Shown: positions 20,495-32,195, counted from the first letter of the stretch. The stretch: DNA of 64,000 nt from Chiua virens (GCA_019787685.1 JAHNUO010000001.1:2480001-2544000); one strand, 5' to 3'. Notes: generated by a model not told the origin, from the sequence alone. Made by a program: numbers and translations.

Positions 20495-22122
20495 TTACCG
20501 ATCTGCGTGGGGAGCATGTGTATTAGCAAGTGAAGAACACGAAGTTGTTTGATGGACGCACAGAACTCGTGAGTGTCGTCTGCTCGTTTGACCGTTTGCT
20601 GGTTGAAGAAAAAAGAAAGGTGCAAATTTTTTAAGTATGATGACCAAACAAGAGACAAATAACACACTTTCCACGCCTCTTCAAAGTCGACTGGGAGGAT
20701 AACATAGCGGTTCTTGCGCACAGCTACACGCAAGTTCAGAACTAGGACGTTCGTGGATGAGTAGGTAAATCATACCTTGTAGACCTGCGGCCTGGACAAT
20801 AGATGCAATCTCTGCCGACGATAATCGATCAGGTCTTGACACGTCTAATTGCAAAACATTAGCTCGTGTAAAGCTCTCGAATCCAGCAGAACTGACAATC
20901 CTCGAGGTCAACATCAGGTCCAAGGTTCATTTTGCTGGTGACAGTCTGGAAAATCAGTCGCTTCTCACGCCGGGATGGGAGCGGAAACTCGATCTTCCGG
21001 TCGAGACGACCAGGACGTAATAGGGCGGGATCAAGAGTATCGGCACGATTTGTCGCCATGATGACCTTGAGTCCAAAGTACAGATATGGAACATCGAGAA
21101 TGTCAGAGTTAAAACGTACCTTAACGTTGCTACCTTGGTCGAAACCGTCCATCTGGTTCAGTAGCTCAAGCAGAATACGCTGGACCTCTCGGTCTGCACC
21201 AGTTTGCGCATCAAAACGCTTGGTGGCGATAGCATCGATTTCATCTATGAAGATGATGGCCGGCGCATTCTCCCGTGCGAGTCGGAAGACGTCGCGCACC
21301 ATACGAGGACCTTCACCAAGGTACTTTTGTACGAATTCACTACCCACAACGCGAATGAAAGAAGCAGTCGTGTGATGGGCGACAGCTTTTACAAGCATGG
21401 TCTTCCCAGTGCCTGTAACGAGAATAAGCACGAAGCAATGAACGACATATATGCAATACTCGCCTGGTGGGCCATATAGCAAGACACCGCGAGGCGGGTC
21501 AATACCGATCTTCTTGTAGAGGTCGAAGTGGGTCAGAGGGAGTTCAACCGCTTCTCGAATTTCCTGCTTCTGCGAATCCATTCCACCAACGTCGGAATAC
21601 ACGACATCTGGTTTCTCCTCCTTCGAAAGCATAGAAATAGATGAATCTGCTTCTGGAGGCAAAATGTCGACAAGAGCATTGGAATGACGATGGAGGGCAA
21701 CGGAAGACGATGGTTTCAACAATTCCCTGTCTAATGTTGACAATATTCTGACGACATAGTTCGAGCCGGTCGTCGAGCCCACGATGCCGGTCTGTTGGTC
21801 GATGGCCTCCAGGAACTGGCCGATGACCAGAGGTACAGACTTGATACGCTTAACCTCTTCCTGCGCGCGAATAAGCTCTCGCTTGAGATTCGCCTGTTCG
21901 TCTTTGATATAACTCTCCTGGATGTCAAGGAGATCGAGGTGACGGGAGAGTTTCTTGTACTTGGTGTAGAGGTCCTCTTCCTGGAGTTCCTTGTAGAGGG
22001 CTGACTTTTCGGTCACGACGGACTCGAAAGTGGGTTCCTAGACGAGTTTTGGCACTCTGAATGAGCAGCAAAAACGGGATAGTACTCACTTCCTTTTGTA
22101 TTTCTTTTCCAACGTCCTCCAT
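20495..22122 (-). CDS. RPT3: 26S proteasome ATPase Rpt3
   Basis: Subunit 3 of the hexameric AAA-ATPase ring that unfolds substrates for the 20S proteasome. Start [11 protein letters not shown] at 22120-22122. An N-terminal coiled coil ([17 protein letters not shown]) is followed by the OB fold ([13 protein letters not shown]), the Walker [16 protein letters not shown], interrupted by an intron after GPPG, Walker [12 protein letters not shown], the SRH region ([21 protein letters not shown]) and the small domain [19 protein letters not shown]. The tail [16 protein letters not shown] then [14 protein letters not shown] ends at 20495-20497; the last intron splits the Tyr codon of HEFYR. All joins I checked are in phase. 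The gene faces CBC2 across 114 bp. Confidence 0.95.
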
Positions 22123-22236
22123 GATGATGATCCTATTGAAAGTCATACACGAGCGTGACGCGTTCATCTATGTGATGGGAAACACCTGCCATTCTGGATC
22201 ACTATCCAAGTCTTACAGTGCTTGACACAAACGGCC
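22123..22236. promoter_or_regulatory. Divergent RPT3/CBC2 promoter
   Basis: A 114-bp spacer between two start codons on opposite strands. No canonical proteasome-associated control element was recognised by eye. Confidence 0.5.
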
Positions 22237-23064
22237 ATGGCGCACGTCGTCTCGTCCCTCGACCAGCCCTCAAACTACAAAGACTCACAAACTCGGTTGG
22301 AGAGATCCAAACAACATGAACTCCTCTCCAAGTCAACCACCTTATATGTGCGTACCACACCCTCGACTTGACCCCGCCGTCTTTGCACCGACCTAATACC
22401 AAATCAGATCGGTAATTTGAGTTTTTATACGACAGAAGAACAAATATATGAGCTGTTCAGTAAGTGTGCCAGTCCGGAGGATGGTGGTGGTATCAAGCGT
22501 ATCATCATGGGTCTCGATCGCAATACCAGGTACGCTTTTACTCCGCATCTCCCATCTCACTTCCTCATGTCTTGTCATCCGTGAAGAACACCCTGTGGCT
22601 TTTGCTTTGTAGAATACTATACACATGCTGAAGCTCTCGCGACCATGAAGTATGTCAGCGGTACGAAACTCGACGAACGTATCATTCGTTGCGACCTCGA
22701 CCTGGGTTACAAAGAAGGACGCCAATTCGGCCGGGGAAAGAGTGGTGGTCAGGTCCGAGACGAGCACCGACAAGACTACGATCCTGGACGCGGCGGTTGG
22801 GGCGCACAAACACAGTTGGAGAGGAGAAGAGAAGTCGAAGAACGCTACGCCGACGCACAGGATGGTCCAGGCGCCGTTGCTAGTGGGGGTGGAGAGTGGA
22901 AAGAAACCGAAGTCAAGCCAACTCTCAAACGTGGTCGTTCTCCAGAAGATGAAGGGGACGCCGCCAGATTTGTAGGTACATTGCTTTCGTGACTTCTCGC
23001 GTTAACTGGTCATTCTCAGGCTCAGCGTTCACGGATGGATGACCCTGAGATAGAGAGGATGTAA
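22237..23064 (+). CDS. CBC2: Nuclear cap-binding protein subunit 2
   Basis: The small (CBP20) subunit of the nuclear cap-binding complex, which binds m7G caps through an [19 protein letters not shown] starts at 22237. RNP2 is [13 protein letters not shown] and RNP1 [41 protein letters not shown] is the typical cap-contacting C-terminal extension. The rest is Arg/Asp/Gly-rich, ending DDPEIERM at 23062-23064. Introns after STTLYI, after NTR and near the end close in frame. Confidence 0.94.
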
Positions 23065-23363
23065 TACCGTATTCCATACTCTAGTTTTCGCGATGTACCG
23101 ACTCGTTAGAAGCTATATCGACTATACATAATTTAAACACTGGAAGGCAACCGACGCACGGATCATCGAACTACACAAGCTCGCACCTGGAATTTCGCGC
23201 TGTATTTGATGGGCTGGAATGGGGTCTGATGAATGCGCCGAACAATATGATATGAATCCGATATAGACGGGGTCCGAATCAGATATCTCGAGTAAAGAGA
23301 GAACTCGTCTGTTTGTCTTCAAGGCATTGAGCACCGTCACAAGCTTATGAGGGGCAGATTCAC
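23065..23363. other. Convergent 3' spacer
   Basis: About 300 bp between two converging genes; nothing else seen. Confidence 0.4.
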
Positions 23364-23984
23364 TTACAGATGAACCTTGTAAATCTCAAGTTTGTCACCC
23401 AGCGTGTCAATTTGGCTGTGTTCAAGGAACTCCTTGACACATTCTACTGAGGCTTTTGGGGGGAATCCCCATGCACAAACTTGCCTGCCATTGCTCATAG
23501 CACCTGAGGACGTAAGGTTGGGCAAGGACCCTCGCTGCAGAGCTGCCTTGCGACCCTTGACGCCTCGCAGGTTGTCGATCGTCGGAGGTTCGAGGCATGG
23601 AATAGCCACAACAGCATGCCCTCCTACTTTCACATTCCCGAGCTTGGCAATGTTCATCCGCAGAAAATCGGGATGAGTAAGTGTAATGTAGGCCCGGCCA
23701 GTTGGTAAGAAGCGGAAGAGCTGTAATTGAACTGGACTGGGGTGAGGATGTGCATGACAGGACCAAGACTCTCACCGTCATCAACACCGACGAGTCGTTC
23801 GCGTCTTAGAGCTCTCTTGATGTCGGCGGGGAGGGCTGTTCGAGATAGGTTCTCCAACCGGATGTGTCGTCTGGTCTCGGCTGTCTGCATTCTTAAATGC
23901 TCTCCGAAAACGGTGAAATGACCTACTACTGAGTGCTTCTGCAGCCGGTCTTGCTGCTTGACATAGTGCACTCACTCTGAACAT
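23364..23984 (-). CDS. RRM-like protein, probably mitochondrial
   Basis: A small RNA-binding-type protein. From ATG 23982-23984 it begins MFRVSALCQAARPAAEAL then SSRSFHRFRRAFK, an Arg/Ser/Ala-rich, acid-free stretch typical of a mitochondrial presequence. An RRM-like fold follows: RRHIRLENLSRTALPADIKRAL, then across an intron LFRFLPTGRAYITLTHPDF and MNIAKLGNVKVGGHAVV. The presequence frame and the RRM frame differ by one base; an extra base near 23885-23893 would explain it. Alternatively translation starts at a downstream ATG (23969-23971, MHYVKQQ). The rest (GRQVCAWGFPP, FLEHSQIDTLGDKLEIYKVHL) could be a second, partial RRM. I cannot name the orthologue. It shares a 102-bp spacer with SNRNP27. 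Confidence 0.7.
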
Positions 23985-24086
23985 CCTCAGGCTCGAGTGG
24001 TTAGAGCTAAGGATAAGATTCGGGAATAGAGTCAAAGAGTCATGTCATAGTCATGTGACCGTCCTGCGTCATTGTCTCCTACCACG

Positions 24087-25065
24087 ATGTCCTCGAGAAC
24101 CGACCACCGAAGACGCGAACGCAGTTGGGAAAGAGAAGACAGAGACAGGGATCGCAACAGGGACAGGGAGAGAGAAAAAGATCGCTACTCAAGGGGTTCA
24201 AGGACAGGTGGACATCGTGACACTGGTCGCAGACGGGACAGTCGTTCGCGAAGTCCCCGGAGAGGTGTGTTAGCCCGCATTGATTATCCGAGTCGCAATA
24301 TACCTCTCGTTTCTGAATAGACAGGCGCGACTACGACAGGGATAGAGAGTACAAGAGCTCACGCAGAGACGACAGACGTGATTATGACCGGGATCGCGAT
24401 GACCGCAGGCTGGATAGAAAAGACGACAAAAAGAACGAAAGAAAACCCGAGAGAAAAGATGAAGGACAGGATCATTACACTCCAGAACGAACGGCTCCTA
24501 GAGATAAGGGCCTCCGTGACATGGAGCCCTCGCATCAAGGCGAACCTCCACCCCCGCAAGAGGCACGTTCTGAGGCAGTTCGGATAGAAGTCCCAAAATG
24601 TATGCTATTGCTTACTTTGCGTTACCGATATTTGACTCGGATTATTAGACGATATGCCTGCGCCGAGTTCTTCCAAGCCAAATTTAGATGCAGATACTCC
24701 GGTAGAAGAAGGCGAGGAAATGGATGTCAGGACTGCTGAAGACGAATCCATGATGTCCATGATGGGTCTCGGGGGCTTTGGTTCCACAAAGGCAGGTTAT
24801 CTCGCTTTATTTCCTTCTATCTCACAGTAATCGCACCCACAGGGCAAGCATGTCGAGGGAAACCAAGAAGGTGGGGTTAATATCAAGAAAATGCGCACTT
24901 GGCGTCAATACATGAATCGGTGCGATCCCCATTGCAATGCTCAGCTCCCTGTATCTGACTTATCTTCACGACAGACGGGGTGGATTTAACAGGTACTTGC
25001 ATTTGCTTATTTCACCGTTTGTGTGCTCATGCGATCGATCCAGACCATTGGACAAGATCAAGTAG
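24087..25065 (+). CDS. U4/U6.U5 tri-snRNP 27 kDa protein (SNRNP27)
   Basis: An RS-rich protein of the tri-snRNP, acting at spliceosome activation and 5' splice-site fidelity. MSSRTDHRRRERSWERE starts at 24087. A long Arg/Asp/Ser low-complexity region is followed by the diagnostic conserved C-terminus: MMGLGGFGSTKGKHVEGN, VNIKKMRTWRQYMNRRGGF, NRPLDKIK, stop at 25063-25065. A tiny exon near 24975-24992 encodes RRGGFN and is flanked by introns; the join is in frame and reproduces the family C-terminus exactly. Confidence 0.92.
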
Positions 25066-25416
25066 CCGTTCCCATTAAGTTGTGTGCAAGAAGACAAGTT
25101 ATGCCCCGTATCAGTCCATACAGTTTTCAACTTGGGCATGTAATTATCTCGCTCGCCCTTGAGCTTGCGATCTCGGTAAATAGGCGCTTTAATGCTTGCT
25201 GTCATATTTCATTTCAACTTAAAATGATGTACGGAGTGAATCACGATATATCTATCCGGAACGTTCGTAGCACTGGTCTTAATACATTGCCCGTATCGAC
25301 AGGAGACACGATCACAACTCAGACAAAACAGAAGTACATGAATGAAGTGAAAAATGAAGAACAAGAATTGTGTGGATGGGGAGCATGTTGTCCTGCCTGA
25401 TCGTCCGATGCCATGC

Positions 25417-25917
25417 TTAGAAACCGTGTAACTTGATGGTGTTCCTAGGGATGCCCTCCTCAACGAGGAAGTTGGCAATCTTGACTCGTTGGTCACCTTG
25501 GAGCTGAATGACTTGGCCCATTTCCTCGTCGTCAACCAGGTTACCATTACAAGCGAACTCCTATGCAGGGTGGATCAGCCGACATCCAATAGATGGCGAA
25601 AAAGAGGTACCTTTTTGAAAGCTTTGAGGAGTTTCTTGGGATCGTACTCTGTTGGAAGGATGAGAACCGCAATGCATCGCCACAAATCCAAGGGCTGACT
25701 CACCCTTGGGGAGACCTTGGAGAGTGGTTAGAGTCTTTCTTCCGTTTCTCTGTTGAATGCGGATGTGAAGGTAATTCTGCGTAGAGCCCACGTCCTTGGA
25801 GCCCCCGAGAGGATCGCCTTCATCAGCAAAAGGATCTTGAAGGTACTAGTGAGACAACATGATGGAGATAGAGCGCAGACAAGACTTACCAAAGGAGTTC
25901 AGGTTCTGCACGTTCAT
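25417..25917 (-). CDS. SUI1: Translation initiation factor eIF1 (Sui1)
   Basis: eIF1 controls start-codon selection on the 40S subunit. Start at 25915-25917 (MNVQNLNSF), then DPFADEGDPLGGSKDVG, YLHIRIQQRNGRKTLTTLQG, KLLKAFKKEFACNGNLV, EEMGQVIQLQGDQR and IPRNTIKLHGF, stop at 25417-25419. Four exons with in-phase short introns; about 114 residues, the family length. Divergent from FYV7 with 160 bp between starts. Confidence 0.95.
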
Positions 25918-26077
25918 GCGATGATGAAGAATGACTAAATCTAAGGCTGTTGGGAATGTGGTGTCTGCAGAAGGGGTGATAGTAGAAACTGAAGACGTCG
26001 CTGTGTTGACTGGAGACGGGTCCGAACTTTAATGTCAGTGTCACGATTAGTAAGCGACACCATCACACAACTTGGAG

Positions 26078-26603
26078 ATGGCAGTCACTGAAGGAAAGAA
26101 AAAGAAACCGCCATCGTTCCATTTCTTGCCAAAGACTCGCGGTGAGCATAACTTAAGATGCCCTTGTCCATTAAATTGACCTGATACCAGCAAAACAGCT
26201 CAAGAAATCGTGGGTCGAAGATCGCAAGATACGAAGCAAATGGAAGGCACAAAAGAAGAGGGAAGGTCTGTCGGGTCAACCCCGTAGACCTGTTGACGAT
26301 GCCTCAGAACATATTCGAGACGATGCTAACGCCAATTCTGAACCGGAAGCATCTTCGACTCCCCGAGACAAGTCGATCACGCCCACTCCCGTGCCTCATC
26401 ATGATAGGCAGTCCTTGCGTGACCTTAGGAGAATTGCATATACCGCCAACCCTCCTCGCACCCAAAAATCTGATTCCTCGCACTCAAAAAGGGACCATCA
26501 CATCGACCGTAGTGGAAAACCTTTAAAACATGAAAATGGACAACCAAACATGAAACTACGCATGAATGTCTTGCTCGAAAGGATTAAGCGCGACTTCTCA
26601 TAG
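26078..26603 (+). CDS. FYV7: rRNA-processing protein Fyv7
   Basis: A small basic nucleolar protein needed for 35S pre-rRNA cleavage in yeast. MAVTEGKKKKPPSFHFLP starts at 26078. An intron (GTGAGC...CCAG, about 26142-26191) joins to AKQLKKSWVEDRKIRSKWK. A variable Ser/Pro/Asp-rich middle is followed by a Lys/Arg-rich end (MKLRMNVLLERIKRDFS), stop at 26601-26603. Length and charge profile fit the Fyv7/TAP26 family. Assignment rests on the N-terminal and C-terminal motifs, so it is a little less sure than for its neighbours. Confidence 0.75.
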
Positions 26604-26678
26604 CATGTATGTTTCAAAATTTTCATGTCTTGTTGGGCCAGTAATTTACACTAATTTGTGCAGGGACGAAACGACACC

Positions 26679-27827
26679 TCATACTTTATTCTCTTTATCA
26701 TCTGCTTCGTCTATCGCCATCTTTTCTTCATCTGCCCCAGATTGGTCTCCACTTGCTTTCACGAACCTGGTCTCCAATGTTTCCATGAATGGACGTGACC
26801 CGATGGTTGTCACAGATGTGAGTGGAATTGGATGATCACTCATGTGTCCTGGACTCGGATCGTCGAGTTCGTCTACCAGGCCTATTGCTCGCTGTGGCAT
26901 TGGTTCATCAAGAGATTCTACGCCAGCGCCGACTTCCATTGGACCCAGTGCTAGTGGGGACGGTGGAGGGCTGTGTGATTTAGAGCGTCTTGCATCGTCG
27001 TGTAAGAATGGAATAGGTGAAAACATTGGTGTGGTCGACATGGATTGCGTTGATGGAGCAGCTGGGAATGTACCTATAGAGAAGCCGTTCTGGGGTAGTT
27101 CTACAGGGAATGCATCCCAAGTCGACGTGACGAGGAGCGATTTCTCGACGGCACGCAAATATTTCCCGATGAACTTATAGTGTTGCTTTGGATATATACA
27201 AAGCTCGCACACTCGTTGGATAGTGAACGGCGGGTTACTGAATCGTGGTCGTCAACGGGTGATCAGAGTGACATTGTCCAAACGCACTCTTCAAACCCGT
27301 GAAGTTGGCGAAAAATGAGGTCCTTTATCTCATTTGCGTCATTTTGATTAAAACGAGCTTTGGGTGTTTCGTGAGGGTTCATTTCGTCGGGCTTGCAAGG
27401 AGGAAATGGAGGCAACCTCAAATTCCCTGAGCTGTCAATCAACCCCGTTGCGGGCTTCAGAGGTTCCTCAGGCTGTCCATCATCCGTAAGGAATAGTGCA
27501 ATGTTCTAGATGGCACATCAGCTGGATGTGCGAGAAACAAAAATACATCGCGACGTACCTGACTTATCTTGTACTTGATCATCTCTCGAAGAAGTTGCCA
27601 TTCCGTGCTACGGGGTGGTCAAGTTGGATCAATCGTACATTGGAGGGGGCTTACTTGGGTTCGAGAGTGTCAGAGGATGCAATGTGCTCGAGGGCTGATT
27701 GATGCTCTGTTCATGATCCGTGAGGCTGATGGACCGCAGCAAGGACATGCGGTATCATACCTGGACGCCATTCGAAGCTTTCCGAAGGGCCGTATGGACA
27801 TTCGGCTACAGTAGATTCAGATGCCAT
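26679..27827 (-). CDS. PPP4R2: Protein phosphatase 4 regulatory subunit R2
   Basis: The R2/Psy4 subunit targets the PP4 catalytic subunit, for example in dephosphorylating DNA-damage H2A phosphorylation. It starts MASESTVAECPYGPSESFEWRP at 27825-27827; several introns follow. The family core is VCELCIYPKQHYKFIGKYL, then RAVEKSLLVTSTWDAFPV. After it comes a disordered Ser/Pro/acidic tail ending AIDEADDKENKV at 26679-26681. Start exon and core are clear, the middle exons (about 27290-27700) were not all closed. Confidence 0.82.
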
Positions 27828-28288
27828 GCTAGACCTGGAACGGCAAATGGCAGTGCTGGAGCGTGTTTGAGGCTTGAGTGAATGAACGGATCAACGAGAG
27901 ACTTGAAACCCAGTTTACATAAGAATCGCATTCAAGTTGTGGCATCAACTTCGGTCGCCACGACTCGCACCTGGAAGCATCGTGGCATGTAGTTACTGCT
28001 TGTCAATATAACTTTTTAATGTCTCCTTTCTTGCAATATTTGGGACCACACCGTGCACGTGTCGCCAAGCGACGCAGCAGGTACGCAATAATCTGCTGTG
28101 TTCGTAGCCGAGATCGACCAGTTGGACAAACACGGCAAAACTGCACAGCAATGCTCGAGTCTCGGATCACAGGACCTCGAGGCCTCCGAGTCAGCATTTA
28201 AACCTCCCAGGCTGTACGAGATCATCTCGTTCAGACGAGGACACCATGTTCCCCTCAGTAAATTGCAGGTTCTTTGGACCACATAACG
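27828..28288. other. Divergent promoter PPP4R2 / lipid phosphatase
   Basis: 460 bp between two divergent start codons. It includes a GCACGTGTC E-box-like site near 28055. The overlapping short frames on both strands around 28000-28290 look like chance. Confidence 0.4.
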
Positions 28289-29764
28289 ATGCCACGACGA
28301 AGACGACCGACAACAAGAGACGCCTCAAGCTCATCAGGTCCTATGCTCCAGACTGGTGCGTTCTGGTTACCGTGATGACTAACAGAATTTCATGACGTTG
28401 AACCACCTGGCTGCGTAGGATCTTGACGATACTCTTGGCGTAAGTTGACGATATTCAGCGGTCGGGACCCGCCCTGATACTTGATCTTCGCCTGCAATGC
28501 AGAGTCGTGTTCTTTGCCTTGAATTCTGTTCATGGATTCAGAAGAGGATTCTCTGTCAACGATGACACGTAGGTCGCTGCCAAGTTACATTGCCTGACAG
28601 CTTTGTCGACCACTTATCTCTAGGATCCGCTTCCCGTAAGTATCGATCACGGCATAAAAATTTCGAGTTGACTTTCGACAAATAGTTATGCTGTCCATGA
28701 ACGTGTTCCAGTAAGTGGGGTTCAACATTGACATCACCTCTTTCATGAACCAAAAATGGCCAGGATATTGCTTTATACTTTCTCGCCCTCGTCGCTCCTT
28801 TGGCCATCCAACTTATTGTCAACCTATTGACCGTCCGATCCTTTTGGGACTACCATAACAGTGCCCTTGGATGTTCGTTACTTTCTTTTACTTGAAATAA
28901 CACAGGTTAAACTAAAATGAGCGTTTTCTAGTGATTCTTGGATTGGCCATCACCGGGGCTATCACACAATTTTCCAAGATAACTGTTGGTCGTCCCCGTC
29001 CAGGTTTGGATTCAAGTTCCAAGTATCGATGACAAAGGTTATATATGATTTTTAGATCTCCTTTCTCGTTGCATCCCGATATCCGACTCTCAAGACCCAA
29101 CCTATGGACTATCGACGGATGCCATTTGCACACAGACAAACCAGTCCATTATGCTCGATGGATGGCGTAGCTTCCCAAGTGGTCACTCGAGCCGTATGTC
29201 TACCTACCATGCATGTTCCCACACGAAAGCTGAACATGATCCATGCAGTGTCTTTTGCGGGCTTGGGATTCCTTTCCTTCTATCTTGCGGGAAAGATGCA
29301 CTTGTTTGACACTAGAGGCCATACGGTAAGTGTAACCCCGAAGAACATGTTCACTAAACGGTCTAGTAGCATAAGGCATGGATATCCGTGACCCCGTTGG
29401 CCTGCTGCAGCCCTCGTAGCCATATCTCGTACGATGGACTACAGACGTAGGCTTTCACCGTTCTCTGATTCGCCGCCATTGAAATCAGTGCATATCAGAT
29501 CATTGGGAAGACGTCATCGCTGGCTCCATCTTAGGGCTCGCCGTTGCATACTTCGCCTATCGACAATATTTCCCTTCACTCGCCTCCCCTATGTCGCATC
29601 GACCTTATTCCCCTCGTGTTCCACGCGACGAGCCTGTTCTCCCCTCAACAACGGAGGATGCTCAACGCTTCCGTGAAAGCCACGATACGGACGAGATGGA
29701 GCTTATTGACGCTGCCCCTTCTAAGGGATATCTAGAGGAAAGGCGAGAGTCAACCGAGCAATGA
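28289..29764 (+). CDS. Lipid phosphate phosphatase (PAP2 family, DPP1-like)
   Basis: A multi-pass membrane PAP2 phosphatase that dephosphorylates phosphatidate, diacylglycerol pyrophosphate and related lipids. It starts MPRRRRPTTRDASSSSG at 28289. Hydrophobic segments alternate with short loops. The three catalytic motifs are all present: KITVGRPRPG (C1), SFPSGHSS (C2, exon ending near 29193) and SRTMDYR|HHWEDVIAGS (C3, split by an intron at about 29448-29500). At least seven short introns, some leaving very small exons (about 28421-28440 and 28622-28631). The acidic C-terminal tail ends RRESTEQ, stop at 29762-29764. Confidence 0.88.
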
Positions 29765-30387
29765 GCGCTCGAGCCTGTTATTTGGATCATTCACACGATA
29801 TTATGCCCAAAGCATTGTGTTCAATGTTTTTTATTTCTTTTAGTTTTCCACCAGCATCATGCATAGCCGTTATTCCTTGGCTTTTGTTTCCCGCATAATT
29901 CGGACTTGGAGGGACATTGTTAATGTATATCCTAGGATTTGCTGAGTGTATGCAGAAATTTCGTTGAACAGAAGTGATGGTATAGGACCAAGGACATATA
30001 TACGGACATGTGTACCTCCGAGTCACAATCTGGGAAGCTGTTGATTGCAGAAGACTGCTTGGCTACCAATCCAAGCTCCACCGGCCTGAGTGCTACGTGG
30101 TCTAGTTACATGCTGATTTTTTTCTTCGACATGATCAGTTAAAATTTGAATGTGATATGTATCTCTCCGGTCCAAGCCCGGCCAAAAAATGGTTTATTTA
30201 AATAATTAATTATTAGTACCGTGATGCTAATTCACATCGATCGGCTTGCTTCCTCCTCCGAAAGGCGTCGAATTTCTAGCTGACTCTGGAGTCTCGATCA
30301 CTCCCCGTTCAAAGTTTTTTAGGTTTGCAGATTCACACCTTCGAGTCGTCCTAAAGCACGCCTCTGCATCTCACCGCGTTCTCTTCG
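29765..30387. other. Intergenic, SER1 promoter
   Basis: 620 bp without a gene. It includes an AT-only-like stretch TTTAAATAATTAATTATTAG near 30196-30217, a plausible nucleosome-poor promoter segment for SER1. Confidence 0.4.
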
Positions 30388-31647
30388 ATGTCCGATCGAG
30401 TGATTAACTTTGGTGCAGGGCCTTCGGCTTTGCCAGAAGAAGTCCTCGCAGAAGCCTGCGAAGGCTTGCTGAACTTTCAAAATACTGGCATTGGTATCGC
30501 AGAGATATCGCACCGTTCAGCCGATTTCGACAGATTCATTCGGGAGGTCGAGGAGAACGTCAGGATACTTCTCCAGCTTCCTCAGAACTACAAGGTTCTC
30601 TTCGCCCAGGGAGGAGGAACAGCCCAGTTCTCTGCGGTGGTATTGAACATGCTTGCCAGATATCGAAGTCGCGCCGGCACGGTTGAAAAACCCGCCATGG
30701 ATTATGTGGTCACGGGCTCTTGGAGTGAAAAGGCGATGAAAGAAGCGAAGAGGCTTGGGTTAGGGGCTATCAACGTCGTTGCCAATGCACAAACCATTTC
30801 GGAGGACGGAAAGAAGACCTACAATCACATCCCCGATCGCGACAGGCTACCGAAACAATTTCTCGCATGATCCAGCTCTTATTTACTATTGCGCCAACGA
30901 AACCGTCGATGGCGTTGAATTCGATGATCACCTACAGAGCTCCACCTCATTCCCGTTCGACAGCCTCCCTGATGACGCTCCGCTCGTTGCAGATTATTCC
31001 TCCGCTTTCATGTCCCGTCCTATCCCATGCATCGAGAGGCATGCAGTCATTTATGCCGGAGCGCAAAAGAACATCGGACCGGCCGGACTGACGATCATCA
31101 TCGTCAGAGACGAATGGTCAAACGTATTGGATAACAGCATTCCTTTGTGCTTATCATACAAGGCTCTGGTTGACAGTCGCAGCTTGTATAACACACCTCC
31201 GGTCCTATCGATTTATATCACAGGTCTGGTGCTTAGGCGGATGTTGAAGATGGGGGAGCACTACGGTCGTTCGAAGGAGAAGACACTCCACTATTATGCT
31301 GAATTTACTGCCAAAAAGGCTTCGAAAGTATACGCCGCCCTGGAAGGAGGGGAAGCTCGCGGTGTTTTCAAAGGCAAGGTGCCACAGGGCTCAGGCAGCA
31401 AGATGAATATCGTCTTTGACGTAGTTGGCGGAGAAGATAGACTGAAACAGTTCATGTCAGGCGCTGAGCAGCGAGGAATGAAAGGGATCAAAGGCCATCG
31501 GTAAGTATTTCCTACCTCATCGCATCAGCTAATGGCATGCTAAGAATGCATGGTAGATCAGTTGGAGGCATTCGCATTTCCCTGTACAACGCCATAACGG
31601 AAGATCAGGTGGATAGATTGGTTCAGTATATGAACGAATTTGTGTAA
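30388..31647 (+). CDS. SER1: Phosphoserine aminotransferase
   Basis: The PLP enzyme that converts 3-phosphohydroxypyruvate to phosphoserine in serine synthesis. MSDRVINFGAGPSALPEE starts at 30388; then GIAEISHRSADFD, VLFAQGGGTAQFSAV, DYVVTGSWSEKAMKEA, YYCANETVDGVEF, VADYSSAFMSRPI and the PLP lysine region YAGAQKNIGPAG. The second exon (from about 31558) encodes SVGGIRISLYNAI, stop at 31645-31647. The reading frame changes by one base at about 30845: upstream frame reads IPDRD then a wrong RLPKQFLA stop, while removing one G gives IPDRDSYRNNFSHDPALIYYC. The rest is fully conserved, so I regard the extra base as a likely consensus error. Confidence 0.9.
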
Positions 31648-31761
31648 GATCCCGGTAGTGTGGGGCATGATTCAACTCTGCAGCCCGATGATGTTCAAGT
31701 ATGATCTTAAACGTTCACTTCAAGTCGTCATATAGAATGTACGTACCGCTGTGATACGTAA

Positions 31762-31851
31762 GTCACTTTGCCGGAGTGGTTAACGGGATCGCCTGCTAAC
31801 AGCACTAGCGGTTGGGCTTTGCCCGCGTGTGTTCGAATCGCACAGGTGACG
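31762..31851 (+). tRNA. tRNA-Ser (GCT), with a short intron
   Basis: Acceptor arms GTCACTT / AGGTGAC pair, with discriminator G at 31851. The T arm is GTGTG-TTCGAAT-CGCAC. The anticodon stem ATCGC/GCGGT encloses CTGCTAA with anticodon GCT plus about 8 extra bases placed as an intron after position 37. A long variable arm (TGGGC TTT GCCCG) is the class II hallmark of tRNA-Ser. A run of six T follows at 31853-31858, a Pol III terminator. Confidence 0.9.
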
Positions 31852-31858
31852 CTTTTTT
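31852..31858 (+). terminator. Pol III terminator of tRNA-Ser
   Basis: Six consecutive T directly after the tRNA-Ser 3' end. Confidence 0.75.
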
Positions 31859-32100
31859 GCGCCACATTTTCAGCCGTGGAACTGCGCCCGCTTAACATTT
31901 GGTCATAACCATGATTGTTTCCCGACACACTTCGATCTTACAAGTAACTTGTTTTTCGTGAATATGATTTACTCTTTCTGCATGCGCTAACGCAATGATA
32001 GTAGGGCTCCTTGAATGGTTGTAAGCTAGCTTGCAGGGTTGCCATATCTGTCACTGGCAGCCATATCCTTTTTACGAGCCATCCAAAATGAATTATCAGA

Positions 32101-32185
32101 TGCCCCATGGCTGAGTTGGTCACAGCGTCCGACTGTTATGCAAACTACCATCGGAAGGTCGTGAGTTCGAGCCTCACTGGGGCAG
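32101..32185 (+). tRNA. tRNA-Asn (GTT), with 11-nt intron
   Basis: Acceptor TGCCCCA / TGGGGCA, discriminator G at 32185; T arm GTGAG-TTCGAGC-CTCAC; anticodon stem TCCGA/TCGGA with CTGTTA holding anticodon GTT. The 11-nt intron tgcaaactacc sits after position 37. A run of T follows at about 32189-32195. Its exons are identical to the inverted copy at 32341-32424. Confidence 0.92.
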
Positions 32186-32195
32186 AAGTTTTTTT
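32186..32195 (+). terminator. Pol III terminator of plus-strand tRNA-Asn
   Basis: A seven-T run (32189-32195) a few bases after the tRNA end. Confidence 0.7.

Noticed and set aside
28003..28286. Overlapping short frames on both strands between PPP4R2 and the lipid phosphatase
   Set aside because: No family resemblance and they sit in a divergent promoter.
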